A DNA stretch of 64,000 nucleotides from an uncultured Coriobacteriaceae bacterium (lineage in GTDB: Bacteria > Actinomycetota > Coriobacteriia > Coriobacteriales > Atopobiaceae). The stretch lies in the NCBI GenBank assembly GCA_902798915.1, contig CADBYM010000003.1:1-64000 (forward strand), given 5' to 3'. The notes under the pieces were generated by a model. That model did no database searches and was not told the DNA's origin. It saw nothing but the letters and a program-made list of their open reading frames with translations. The translations under genes were made by a program, and so were the position numbers. Of this stretch, positions 1 through 8,328 are shown piece by piece (positions within the stretch are counted from its first letter, which is position 1; the number at the start of each line of letters is the position of its first letter).

Positions 1-47
1 AGCTCCTTCCGTACGACCATGGAGGAAGCATAGCCGATGGGATTCGA

Positions 48-91
48 GGGGTGACATTTTCGCTCGTTGAGGGGGTGACATTTTCGCTCGT
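48..91. repeat. Two direct repeats, possible insertion-sequence end
   Basis: A 20-bp sequence beginning GGGGTGACATTTTCGCTC occurs at 48-67 and again at 72-91, a period of 24 bases. Short tandem terminal repeats of this GTGACATTTTC type are typical of IS21-family ends, where the transposase binds several copies. A frame open from base 1 ends with a stop at 31-33, so bases 1-33 could be the tail of a transposase gene lying outside the window. No transposase can be recognised from ten residues. The family assignment is an inference from the repeat alone. Bases 92-193 show nothing further. Confidence 0.35.
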
Positions 92-193
92 CGAGGACAC
101 GAGGTCACCCAGAACCACAAAACAGCAGGTAGACGCATCAATTGTCGCAGCGAAGAATTGTGATGACGCGCCGAAACGGCCTTCCCCCGACCG

Positions 194-913
194 CTACGAA
201 CTCATCTTGACGAGACGGACGAGCGTTCCCGCCCCGCCCGGGCGGGGCTCGATGCTCACCGAGTCAACGAGCAGGCGCATGAGCATGATGCCACGTCCGC
301 GCTCGGAGTCCGGTGCGACCTGCACCGCGCTGCCATCAAAGCCTTCTCCGCAGTCCGTGACCTCCACCACCATGCGATCGGGATAGGCGCTCACGGTCGC
401 AAGGATTCCCACGCCACAGGTGTGATCTGCGGCATTGCCCAACGCCTCGCCCACCGCCAAGGTGATGTCGAACACCTCGTCATGCGAAAACGGCATTCTC
501 TGTGCCAGCTCAGTGATTCTCTCCCGCGCCGTCTGGAGGTCTTCCCCACTCACGGGAAGCGATGTGCGCCAAAGGGGCAGCGTCGAGGAGTCGAGCGCGG
601 GAACGTCTCCTTCGGCACCCAAGGCACCAACGGGCACCAAATCGACCAGACGCGCGCGACGCATGGCCCGCAGGACGTCAGGGTTGACGTTCACCACAGA
701 AAGAAGCCCGCCGCACTCCCTCATGCGGCGGACCATCCCAAATATGAGCGCCATTCCCGACGAGTCGACGAAGGGCACATCAGCCATGTTGAGCACGATG
801 CGTTGGCTACCCCGCGCGATAAGCGCCTCAAGCGCTTGCTTGAGCGCCGGCACCGTGCGCACCGACAGATCGCCAGAGACGGGAACGAGGGCTATGTTGG
901 TTGAACGTCGCAT
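194..913 (-). CDS. STAS domain fused to anti-sigma-type HATPase (partner-switch protein)
   Basis: 239 residues with two modules normally encoded by separate genes. Residues about 3-95 form a STAS (anti-anti-sigma, SpoIIAA/RsbV-like) domain with the DSSG motif at 50-53 that carries the phosphorylatable serine. Residues about 120-235 form an RsbW/SpoIIAB-like GHKL ATPase: N-box EALGNAADH (Asn160), G1 box DCGEGFD (187-193) and glycine-rich GRGI (206-209). The expected role is ATP-dependent phosphorylation of a serine in a STAS partner, perhaps its own, to control a sigma factor or another output. The neighbour at 999-3200 is the matching PP2C phosphatase. An in-frame ATG at 946 gives 11 more residues; neither start has a strong ribosome site. 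No sigma factor is nearby. Confidence 0.85.
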   Translation of the reverse strand: MRRSTNIALVPVSGDLSVRTVPALKQALEALIARGSQRIVLNMADVPFVDSSGMALIFGMVRRMRECGGLLSVVNVNPDVLRAMRRARLVDLVPVGALGAEGDVPALDSSTLPLWRTSLPVSGEDLQTARERITELAQRMPFSHDEVFDITLAVGEALGNAADHTCGVGILATVSAYPDRMVVEVTDCGEGFDGSAVQVAPDSERGRGIMLMRLLVDSVSIEPRPGGAGTLVRLVKMSS

Positions 914-998
914 AAGGGACTTATTCCCCAAGGAACGCAGGTGCATTCAGCGCGAGGAGCATTTGTGATACGAAAAACTCATTAAGGCTGCCTCGGGG

Positions 999-3200
999 CT
1001 ACCCCTCGGCGAAATCCTGAATCCCGTCGTATCGCAACGAGACGAGTGCCACGTCGTCGCCCAAGGTGCCGCCCGCGAACTCCTCGACGGTGGCGAGCAG
1101 TCGCTCGCAAATCCCCGCGTAGCCAACCGCAGCCTCGCGCACCACCGCGTCGCGAAGCCCGTCCTCCCCAAAGAAGGCGCCCTCGGGATTGCGCGCCTCC
1201 GTCGTCCCGTCCGTGTAGAGCAGCAGCACGTCACCAACGTCCAGCCTGACCTCTCCGTTACGGTATGCCATGCCCTCAAATGCCCCGACGACCCCCGACT
1301 GCACGCCAAGCGTCATGAGCTCGCCCGACTCCGACCTCACCAGGAGTGCGGGAGGATGACCCGCGGAGCAATAGGTCAGCGTTCCAGCCGCCACGTCAAT
1401 GACGCCTACAAAGAGAGTTGCGAACGTCTCGACCCGCGAGAAGCCCAGCAGGAAGTCGTTGAGCAGCGACACCATGCGTGCCGGCTCCACACCCTCCCAG
1501 GCATACGCGCCGAGGGCCGTCTTGACCGCCGACGAGACGGACGCCGCCTCCACGCCCTTGCCGCTCACGTCCCCCATGATCGCGCAGGCACGCTGGTGGG
1601 GAAGGCGAATCAGGTCGTAGAAGTCCCCGCCCACATAGGCCTCCTCGGTAGCGGAGCAGTAGAAACTCTCTGCCGTGAGGCCCTGGACGTGCTGCAGCTC
1701 GTTTCGCATGCCCCGTTGCAGGGCCTGAGAAATGCGCTTGTCTCTTGTTCTTGCGCGCGCACCGGCATCGATCGCACACACGTCCTCCACAAATGCGCGC
1801 ACGAACGAGAGGTCCGCCGTCTCGAAGGGACCCGACTCCTCGGGACGCACCAAAAGATATCCCTTGCAGGCACCCTCCTCCACGGCAAGCGCCACGAGCA
1901 GTCCCCGTGCGGGCAACGCATGCTCGGCAAGCCACCTCACGATCGGGGGCTTCTGCGTGACGTCCGTAACACACGACGCATGACGGCCCAACAGGGCGGC
2001 AAGGTCCACGGGTATCGCCTGCCACGTTCCGTCCGGCAGCTTGGCAAGCGTCGTTCGTTGGTGCGGGTTTCCCGCCAGCCTCACGCAACGAGCATCCACG
2101 CCCTCGGCCGCGCGCGCAAACGCCTCGTCCACCAAGGCTTCAGACGGCTCGCCACCCATCATAAGACGCTCACGAAGCTGCGACAGCAGAACCTCGAGAT
2201 GCTCCGCGTGCTGCGCGCGCATCGCCGCGAATGCCCCTGCCAGCTGAACCGAGAGATACTCCGCCACCGCCTCGAGCAGCCGCACGTCATCGTCTGCGAC
2301 GTTGTGTTCGTGTTTCCAACCAACGACGAGCATCGCAAGTACGTGTCCGCCAAACCACACCGGGCACGAGACAAAGCTCGCGAAGGGCATCGCCTGCTCC
2401 GCGCTGACGGTGACCGCCTTGAGCGACTCCTCCTCCACGACGTGTCGCTGCGAGACGCTGCCCTTCCTCAGGTCATCCCGCGTCGGCCTCATGGTACGCA
2501 GGCGCAGGGGTCGCGCCTCACGTAGTGCCATCTCGGCAAGCGGATGCGTGTTTGGTATGAAGTGCGGAAGGTTCGTGCCTTCAAGGTCATCCGATACGCC
2601 GCGCAGCCTGAAGCCGTCGTCATCGACCACATATGCGAGCGTGCCCCACGCATCGAGCGTCTCGGAAATCTGGCCGAGTACACGGTCGAAGAGCATGGCC
2701 ACGTCCGGCGCATCAAGTGTCTCCAAGACTATGCGCAATGTGCCCGAGAGGCGCCGGTTCGCACGCGAGAGCTCACCCACGAGCCGCTCGTGCTCCTGCC
2801 TGCCCGCCAGCTCCGCATCACTGGCAAACGCGACCAGGAGGAACCCTCCCGCCTGATGTCGCAGACGGTCGCACCGCACGCCAATCGTGATGTGTCGGCC
2901 CTGCGGTTGGCTGCATACGACCGTCGCCGTAGTGCCGTCTAGCGGGAACGGTAGGGCCTCCACACCCTCCTCGCGCGCCGTGGGGTCCGTCGGGAACAGA
3001 TCGCACACATGCGTCCCCACAAGGCTCCCCGTGCCCACGCCAAACAGGCGCTCCGCCTCGTTGTTTGCCAGGACAATTCGCCCGTCGGCATCAATGACGA
3101 GCACCCCGTCACTGGTGAGCGCAAGCAGGGTCGCAAGCGACCTTCCCAACACGCTGACATCCAATCCGCCATCATCGGCGAGCAAGAGTTCCTCGGACAT
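999..3200 (-). CDS. PAS/GAF-regulated PP2C (RsbU/SpoIIE-type) serine phosphatase
   Basis: 733 residues. A PAS-like domain covers about 20-125 (SDGVLVIDADGRIVLANN). GAF-like regions follow at about 160-320 and 355-480, with a helical linker between them. The SpoIIE/RsbU PP2C catalytic domain covers about 515-730. Its metal-binding aspartates are seen in GGDFYD, GDVSGKG and GTLGDD, and the core includes CSAGHPPALL and LYTDGTTE. Proteins of this architecture sense a signal through PAS/GAF and dephosphorylate a STAS protein. The STAS-kinase fusion immediately downstream (85-base gap) is the obvious substrate. There are no membrane segments, so it should be cytoplasmic. Confidence 0.9.
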   Translation of the reverse strand: MSEELLLADDGGLDVSVLGRSLATLLALTSDGVLVIDADGRIVLANNEAERLFGVGTGSLVGTHVCDLFPTDPTAREEGVEALPFPLDGTTATVVCSQPQGRHITIGVRCDRLRHQAGGFLLVAFASDAELAGRQEHERLVGELSRANRRLSGTLRIVLETLDAPDVAMLFDRVLGQISETLDAWGTLAYVVDDDGFRLRGVSDDLEGTNLPHFIPNTHPLAEMALREARPLRLRTMRPTRDDLRKGSVSQRHVVEEESLKAVTVSAEQAMPFASFVSCPVWFGGHVLAMLVVGWKHEHNVADDDVRLLEAVAEYLSVQLAGAFAAMRAQHAEHLEVLLSQLRERLMMGGEPSEALVDEAFARAAEGVDARCVRLAGNPHQRTTLAKLPDGTWQAIPVDLAALLGRHASCVTDVTQKPPIVRWLAEHALPARGLLVALAVEEGACKGYLLVRPEESGPFETADLSFVRAFVEDVCAIDAGARARTRDKRISQALQRGMRNELQHVQGLTAESFYCSATEEAYVGGDFYDLIRLPHQRACAIMGDVSGKGVEAASVSSAVKTALGAYAWEGVEPARMVSLLNDFLLGFSRVETFATLFVGVIDVAAGTLTYCSAGHPPALLVRSESGELMTLGVQSGVVGAFEGMAYRNGEVRLDVGDVLLLYTDGTTEARNPEGAFFGEDGLRDAVVREAAVGYAGICERLLATVEEFAGGTLGDDVALVSLRYDGIQDFAEG

Positions 3201-3209
3201 GACCCACCC

Positions 3210-3638
3210 CTACTCCACGTCGGGGATGTACAACTCGGTAGGAGCAAGCTCGCGCATCCCTGCCCTCAAGAGCCTCTCCTCGATGGGTTCGCCCGTTAGC
3301 TTGACGATGTCGAACGTACGATCCCCTATGGAGGCGCAATAGGCGTACTCGACGTTGAGCCCCACGTTCGCAAGCCGCGTGAGCATCTGTGCCAGCCCAC
3401 CGGGGACGTTATCCACCTCAAGGGCCGTGACCTGCGTCGCAGCGGCCCGATAGCCATGCTCGGCGAGCGCACGGGCCGCCGCAATCGGTGTGTCGCAAAT
3501 GATGCGCACGATGCCGTAGTCGGCCGTGTCTGCCACCATGAGAGTGTGCATCTGGACTCCCCTGCCACCAAGCAACGCAGCCACGCCGGCAAGCTCGCCG
3601 GGCTCGTTGGGCAAAAACACCGTCACCTGGTCAATCAT
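3210..3638 (-). CDS. Tandem ACT-domain protein
   Basis: 142 residues made of two ACT domains (about 3-68 and 72-135) with no catalytic domain. The first starts QVTVFLPNEPGELAGVAALL, the usual beta-alpha turn that binds small ligands such as amino acids. Proteins of this form are thought to sense amino acids, but the ligand here cannot be read from sequence. The ATG at 3638 follows AAAGGACC at good spacing. A longer open frame to 3773 is rejected because its extra 45 residues are low in similarity to ACT and lack a ribosome site. It sits 9 bases upstream of the phosphatase gene and may be co-transcribed with it. Confidence 0.85.
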   Translation of the reverse strand: MIDQVTVFLPNEPGELAGVAALLGGRGVQMHTLMVADTADYGIVRIICDTPIAAARALAEHGYRAAATQVTALEVDNVPGGLAQMLTRLANVGLNVEYAYCASIGDRTFDIVKLTGEPIEERLLRAGMRELAPTELYIPDVE

Positions 3639-4014
3639 GGGGGGTCCTTTCGGATGGGCGCTGTCGAGTGGGTCGCCGGGACAGTCCCTCGTGACCCAAC
3701 ACCTCATAATGCAAAGGGTGGACTTCCCAACGTAGCCGGGCCACTCATTCCACGCTAAGCGGATTCGCGGCATACCATCGCACCGAGACGCGCAATGGCG
3801 GCTTCAATGGGATTCTACTATGAAACCTGCCAATGCCAAAACGAGAGCTCCCAGAATCTGAGTGCGTTGAGGCCCATCCGAACGACCCCTTGAGCGACCG
3901 GCCCGTCCCTCGTGTGTACATTCTGCAATACGCCTTTTGAGCATTAGTCCATCTACCTGCGCCTATCGCGCCCATCAGCCGTGGTGCGCAACCGCCGAGT
4001 CGAGCTACAACAAA
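3639..4014. other. Intergenic region without a recognised gene
   Basis: About 375 bases between the ACT gene and the tRNA terminator. It presumably holds the promoter of the ACT-phosphatase-kinase genes. A 76-codon open frame on the minus strand (3745-3975) has no ribosome site or recognisable domain and is not called. No riboswitch or repeat was recognised. Confidence 0.5.
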
Positions 4015-4040
4015 AGCGGGAACCCCGAAGGGTTCCCGCT
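4015..4040 (-). terminator. Terminator of tRNA-Leu
   Basis: An 11-bp perfect stem, AGCGGGAACCC / GGGTTCCCGCT, with loop TTCG read on the minus strand, followed by TTTGTTG. It lies just past the 3' end of the tRNA. Confidence 0.85.
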
Positions 4041-4049
4041 CTGTTGGTC

Positions 4050-4140
4050 TGGTGTCGGAGGCGGGACTTGAACCCGCACGTCCGTTGAATTAGACACTAG
4101 CACCTCAAGCTAGCGCGTCTGCCAATTCCGCCACTCCGAC
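4050..4140 (-). tRNA. tRNA-Leu (anticodon GAG)
   Basis: A 91-base tRNA with a long variable arm. The acceptor stem is GTCGGAG/CTCCGAC with an encoded CCA end. The anticodon stem CTAGC/GCTAG encloses TTGAGGT, giving anticodon GAG (reads CTC/CTT leucine codons). The T-arm contains GTTCAAGTC. The long variable arm fits the class II leucine tRNAs. The start, 3' CCA, promoter and terminator are all visible, so it is a complete single-gene unit. Confidence 0.95.
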
Positions 4141-4165
4141 TCGCTGCCGCCTTGCGGCAAGAAGT

Positions 4166-4195
4166 AATATAGCACCGTACCCCATCCCAATGCAA
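4166..4195 (-). promoter_or_regulatory. Promoter of tRNA-Leu
   Basis: On the minus strand, TTGCAT (4190-4195) and TATATT (4166-4171) are separated by 18 bases and lie 26-55 bases upstream of the tRNA. This is a good match to a housekeeping sigma promoter. Confidence 0.6.
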
Positions 4196-4242
4196 GCACT
4201 TTTTTCGGAAATTTCTGGGCAATATCGGGGCAACCAGAAAAT

Positions 4243-4272
4243 GGCCCACAGGGGTTGCAAATCCTCGTGGGC
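4243..4272 (-). terminator. Terminator after oppF (first Opp operon)
   Basis: An imperfect stem built on GGCCCAC/GTGGGCC with extra pairs inside, followed on the minus strand by ATTTTC. It begins 11 bases beyond the stop of the gene at 4284. Confidence 0.6.
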
Positions 4273-4283
4273 CCGTCTGCATG

Positions 4284-5204
4284 CTACGTGGTCCAGCGAG
4301 CAAGCTCGGCGTCAGTGGCAAGCACCTTGTGGGTGCCCTCAATCGTATGCTCGGTGCCGGCCGCATAGTCCACGCCCTCGGCCTTGCGGTCGTAGGCGAG
4401 CGGGTGGCGGCGCTTCTCCAGCTCTGGGTTCGGGAACGGCACCGCACTCAAGAGGCTCTTTGTGTAGGGATGGATCGGATTCGCAAAGATCTCCTCTGCG
4501 GTGCCCGTCTCGACCATGTAGCCCAGATGCAGCACGCCGATGCGATCCGAGATGTACTTCACCATGGAGAGGTCGTGCGCGATGAAGAGGTATGCGCAGC
4601 CGGTCTCCTCCTGGATGTCCTTCATGAGGTTGACGACCTGCGCCTGGATGGAGACGTCGAGCGCCGAGATGCACTCGTCGGCGATGATGAGCTTTGGATT
4701 CATGATGAGCGCCCGCGCGATTCCCACACGCTGACGCTGCCCACCACTGAACTGGTGCGGATAACGCTCTGCGTGACTCTTTGAGAGCCCCACCTTGTCG
4801 AGCATCTCCCCGATGGCCGCATCACGCTCGGCCGCGTTGGCATGCCGTTTATGAATGTCGAGGCCCTCCCCAATGATGTCGGCGACCTTCTTGCGCGGAT
4901 TAAGGCTGCTCATGGGGTCCTGGAAGATCATCTGCATGTCGCGCCGAAGCATTCCCTCGGTATCGCGGTCGAGCTTGCCGGAGATCTCGCGTCCGTTGAA
5001 GATGACGCTTCCGGAAGTAGGGTTGTACAGGCGAATGATGGAGCGACCGATGGTGGTCTTGCCCGAGCCGCTCTCCCCCACCAGACCGTACGTCTCGCCG
5101 GGATAGATGTCGAACGATACGCCATTGACGGCCTTCACCGTAAAGGTGCGTGACACCTTGAAGTGTTGGTTCAGGTCCTTGACCTGCAACAATGGCTCGC
5201 TCAT
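4284..5204 (-). CDS. oppF: Oligopeptide ABC transporter ATP-binding protein OppF (system 1)
   Basis: 306 residues. It powers peptide import together with OppD. Walker A GESGSGKT is at 43-50, the signature SGGQRQR near 155, and Walker B LIIADE with its switch histidine AHD follows. The start at 5204 gives an ATGA overlap with the oppD stop, so the two genes are translationally coupled. The C-terminal oligo_HPY extension is short ([21 protein letters not shown] is followed by about 45 residues) and lacks the CPFxxRC cysteine motif that the second system keeps. A longer frame to 5297 only overlaps oppD and was rejected. Confidence 0.95.
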   Translation of the reverse strand: MSEPLLQVKDLNQHFKVSRTFTVKAVNGVSFDIYPGETYGLVGESGSGKTTIGRSIIRLYNPTSGSVIFNGREISGKLDRDTEGMLRRDMQMIFQDPMSSLNPRKKVADIIGEGLDIHKRHANAAERDAAIGEMLDKVGLSKSHAERYPHQFSGGQRQRVGIARALIMNPKLIIADECISALDVSIQAQVVNLMKDIQEETGCAYLFIAHDLSMVKYISDRIGVLHLGYMVETGTAEEIFANPIHPYTKSLLSAVPFPNPELEKRRHPLAYDRKAEGVDYAAGTEHTIEGTHKVLATDAELARWTT

Positions 5205-6289
5205 AGGTACTCCTCCACATCCTTGAGGGCGCGTGCGATGCGCGCCTGGAGCTCCTGCGGCATCTCCACCTTCGGCGCGTCGGGATGCAACAGCCACGTG
5301 GCGGCGTAGTGCGTCTCGCTCACCTTGAACATCGGCGGGGCGACCTTCTCGTCGATGGCGAGTGCGAAGGGGTTGCGTGCCGCAAAGGCGTCACCCTTCG
5401 GCTCATGGAGAAGGTTCGGCGGGCTTCCGGGAATGGACATGAGGCGGTCGTCATCCGTCTCGAGGTCCGGCATGGCGGCGAGCAGGCCCCACGTGTAGGG
5501 ATGCTTGGGCTCGTAGAATATCTCGTTGACGTTGCCGACCTCGATAATCTTTCCCGCATACATGACGTTGACGTAGTCAGCGACCTTCGCCACGACACCG
5601 AGGTCGTGCGTGATGTAGATGACGGAGAGCTTGAGTCGCGCCTGAATCTCCTTGATGAGCTCGAGGATGCGCGCCTGGATGGTGACGTCAAGCGCCGTCG
5701 TCGGCTCGTCGCAGATGAGGATGTCGGGATCCGAGGCGAGTGCGATGGCGATGACCACGCGCTGGCGCATGCCACCGGAGAGCTGGTGCGGGTAGTTCTT
5801 CATCCGCGCCTCGGCATGCGTGATTCCCACGAGCTCGAGCAGCTCGAGCGCGCGCGCGGCGGCCGCTTGCTTGTCCACCTTCTTGTGCAGCAGGATGCCC
5901 TCCATGATCTGCTTCCCGATGGTCATGGTGGGATCCAAGCTCGTCATGGGGTCTTGGAAGACCATCGCGATGTGGCTGCCGTTTATCGTGTTGCGCAGCT
6001 GCTTCTTGGGCATCTTGAGCAAGTCGACGATCGTCTCCTTGCCCGCATCGTCCACGTAGCGGTAGAGAATCTCGCCGGAGTTCACCGTGGCGTTGGCATC
6101 GAGCAGGCCCACGGCAGCCTTCATGGTGACGGACTTGCCCGATCCGGACTCGCCGACGATGGCGACGGTCTCGCCCTTCTGGAGGTCGATGTTCACCCCA
6201 CGAATAGCGTGGATGACACCGGCATTCGTCTTGAAGGAGATGTCCAGGTCGTTGATCTGCAGGATCGTCCTCTCGTTCTTCATTTCCAT
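5201..6289 (-). CDS. oppD: Oligopeptide ABC transporter ATP-binding protein OppD (system 1)
   Basis: 362 residues. Walker A GESGSGKS is at 46-53; the Q-loop [11 protein letters not shown], signature LSGGMRQR, Walker [12 protein letters not shown] and switch THD follow in order. The ATG at 6289 has GGAGG six bases upstream. The C-terminal region has the HPYTWGLL segment of the oligo_HPY extension, but the usual CPFxxRC cysteines are absent. It lies 11 bases after oppC and overlaps oppF by four bases. The protein should be cytoplasmic, docked on the OppBC permease. Confidence 0.95.
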   Translation of the reverse strand: MEMKNERTILQINDLDISFKTNAGVIHAIRGVNIDLQKGETVAIVGESGSGKSVTMKAAVGLLDANATVNSGEILYRYVDDAGKETIVDLLKMPKKQLRNTINGSHIAMVFQDPMTSLDPTMTIGKQIMEGILLHKKVDKQAAAARALELLELVGITHAEARMKNYPHQLSGGMRQRVVIAIALASDPDILICDEPTTALDVTIQARILELIKEIQARLKLSVIYITHDLGVVAKVADYVNVMYAGKIIEVGNVNEIFYEPKHPYTWGLLAAMPDLETDDDRLMSIPGSPPNLLHEPKGDAFAARNPFALAIDEKVAPPMFKVSETHYAATWLLHPDAPKVEMPQELQARIARALKDVEEYL

Positions 6290-6300
6290 GGGCGGCCTCC

Positions 6301-7278
6301 TTACATGTCCTCGAGCTTGGGCGCAAGCGCCTCGCGGAAGCCGTCGCCGATGAAGTTGAAGCCAAGCATCTGCAGGGCCAGCACCGCAATGGGCGAGAGG
6401 ATCTGGTATGGCAGGGTGGTGATGTTGTTGAAGCCCGTCGAGATGAGCGAGCCGATGGAGCACTGCGGCAGCATGATGCCAACGCCCACGAAGCTGAGGA
6501 ACGCCTCGGTGAAGATGGCCGTGGGTATGGAGAACATCATCTGGGTGATGATGGGTCCTATGGTGTTGGGCAGGATCTGCTTGAAGATGATGTGCAGGCT
6601 CTTTGCCCCTAGCGTGCGACTTGCGAGAACGTACTCCTGCTCCTTCATCTTGAGCATCTCGGCACGAGCGATCTTGCTCATGCCAATCCACTCGGTGAGC
6701 AGCAGTGCCACGATGACGAGTCCCATGCCCTTGGGCATGAAGATGGCGAGCACCGACACGATGACCAGACGTGGGACGGAGTTGGCGACCTCCACGATGC
6801 GCTGCATCACGTTGTCCACCATACCGCCGAAGTAGCCCGAGATCAGACCGTAGCTCATGCCGATGATCATGTCGATGAAGATGGTCACGAACGCGATGAT
6901 GAGCGAGACGCGCGCGCCCTGCCACGTGCGCGTCCAGAGGTCGCGTCCCAGGTCGTCCGTACCAAAGAGGAACGTCATCCCCGCGAAGGACCCCTCCGAG
7001 GTGCCCGGGGGCGCGATGCCCTTCGCAACCACCTGCTCGTTGTCGGCTGCGCGAATGATCTGGTCGTAGGCGTAGGGACTCAACATGGGACCAAGGATGG
7101 CCAGGATCACGATGACGAGCACCAGAACCAGACCCACAACCGCGCGACGATTGTGGAAGAAGTGCGTAGCGACGCCCTTCCAGTAGCTCTGGGAGGCGAA
7201 GTTCTTGTCGACGGTGATGTCGCGGTCGGTGAGAAGCTCGAAGTCCCCCGGAACGGGAACATAGGTTGTGTCTGCCAT
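6301..7278 (-). CDS. oppC: Oligopeptide ABC transporter permease OppC (system 1)
   Basis: 325 residues, a BPD_transp_1 permease. A cytoplasmic N-terminus of about 40 residues leads to the first membrane helix (VVGLVLVLVIVILAILGPML), an extracytoplasmic loop, and five further helices. The EAA loop that contacts the ATPases is seen at EYVLASRTLGAKSLHIIFKQ. The ATG at 7278 follows GGAGG (TATTGGAGG-like GGGGAGGCGTAGCC). It pairs with OppB, whose stop lies three bases upstream. Confidence 0.95.
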   Translation of the reverse strand: MADTTYVPVPGDFELLTDRDITVDKNFASQSYWKGVATHFFHNRRAVVGLVLVLVIVILAILGPMLSPYAYDQIIRAADNEQVVAKGIAPPGTSEGSFAGMTFLFGTDDLGRDLWTRTWQGARVSLIIAFVTIFIDMIIGMSYGLISGYFGGMVDNVMQRIVEVANSVPRLVIVSVLAIFMPKGMGLVIVALLLTEWIGMSKIARAEMLKMKEQEYVLASRTLGAKSLHIIFKQILPNTIGPIITQMMFSIPTAIFTEAFLSFVGVGIMLPQCSIGSLISTGFNNITTLPYQILSPIAVLALQMLGFNFIGDGFREALAPKLEDM

Positions 7279-7280
7279 GG

Positions 7281-8231
7281 CTACGCCTCCCCCTCTCCAC
7301 TGGCCGAGACGCGAATGCGCGGGTCGATGATACCGTACAGGATGTCCACCACCAGCATGATGCCGATGTAGAGCGCAGAGTACAGGATGCCGAGCGCAAG
7401 TACGTAGTTGTAGTCCACGCCCTCGCCGGCGATGGCATCCACCATGAGCTTGCCGATGCCGTTGATGCCATAGATCTTCTCTACGACCAAGGCACCCGTG
7501 AGCAGGTCCACGATGAGTGGTCCGAGCACCGTGACGATGGGGATGAGCGCGTTGCGCAGGATGTGCTTGCGCACGAGCAGGCTTCCCGTCATGCCCTTGC
7601 TCTCGGCGAGGTGCACGTAGTCGGAGTCCATGACCTCCACCATCTCGTTGCGCGTGAAGCGTGCGACGGTCGACATCGTAAAGAGCGAGAGCGACAGCGA
7701 CGGCAGAATCGCCGAGAAGACAAAGCGGTTCGGGTCGAAGAAGTACGGGAAGAACGGGATTCGGTAGGCAAAGAAGTACTGCAGGAAGATGAGGAACACG
7801 TAGCCTGGCACGCACACGCCCAGTATGGAGAAGACGGTGCAGAAGCCATCGAGGAAGCGCCCCTTGTTGAGCGCGGCCGTGATGCCCAGAAGCAGGCCCA
7901 CCGCCGTGCCCTCGAGAATGGCGATGCCACCGATGCGGAACGAGTTGGAGATGCAGGTCGAGAGCACCGTGTTGATGGGGGCTCCATAGTAGAGCGAGGT
8001 GCCCTTGCCGAAGTCACCGTGCAGCAGGTTCATGAAGTAGCGCCCGAACTGCACGAGGATGGGGTCATCGAGGCCCATCTCCGCACGCTTGTTTGCGATC
8101 TGTTCCGCACTCATGCGCTCTGAGGGGAAGGGGTTTCCCGGCATGATGCGCACCAGCACGAAGAGGATGAAGACGATGAGGAAGAGTGTGAGCAGAGCCA
8201 GTCCCACACGCTTCAAGATGTATTTGGCCAA
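7281..8231 (-). CDS. oppB: Oligopeptide ABC transporter permease OppB (system 1)
   Basis: 316 residues, a BPD_transp_1 permease with six predicted membrane helices. The N-terminal helix YILKRVGLALLTLFLIVFIL and the loop PGNPF are typical of OppB/DppB, and the EAA loop is at DYVHLAESKGM. The start is a TTG at 8231 preceded by AGAAAGGAGC, a strong ribosome site; no ATG with a site exists nearby. It is the first gene after the binding protein and is separated from it by a stable hairpin at 8269-8306. Confidence 0.93.
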   Translation of the reverse strand: MAKYILKRVGLALLTLFLIVFILFVLVRIMPGNPFPSERMSAEQIANKRAEMGLDDPILVQFGRYFMNLLHGDFGKGTSLYYGAPINTVLSTCISNSFRIGGIAILEGTAVGLLLGITAALNKGRFLDGFCTVFSILGVCVPGYVFLIFLQYFFAYRIPFFPYFFDPNRFVFSAILPSLSLSLFTMSTVARFTRNEMVEVMDSDYVHLAESKGMTGSLLVRKHILRNALIPIVTVLGPLIVDLLTGALVVEKIYGINGIGKLMVDAIAGEGVDYNYVLALGILYSALYIGIMLVVDILYGIIDPRIRVSASGEGEA

Positions 8232-8268
8232 CCGTGCTCCTTTCTGAATCGGCCGATTTCTATCGTTA

Positions 8269-8306
8269 TGCCCCCCGGCCGAGGGCACACCTTCGACCGG
8301 GGGGCA
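8269..8306 (-). promoter_or_regulatory. Intercistronic stem-loop between oppA and oppB
   Basis: A 14-bp stem (TGCCCCCCGGTCGA with one G-T pair) and a 10-base loop, without a following T-run on the minus strand. Such hairpins between a binding-protein gene and its permease genes commonly protect the upstream message or reduce read-through, giving more binding protein than transporter. The role here is inferred from position. Confidence 0.6.
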
Positions 8307-8328
8307 ACTACCCGAATCGGACGAACCC

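Noticed and set aside
3745-3975. 76-codon minus-strand gene upstream of the ACT gene
   Set aside because: No ribosome site, no recognisable domain, and it overlaps the region expected to hold the promoter.
5201-7471. 756-codon start for oppD
   Set aside because: The extra N-terminus is the antiphase reading of oppC. The ATG at 6289 with GGAGG fits the OppD family length.
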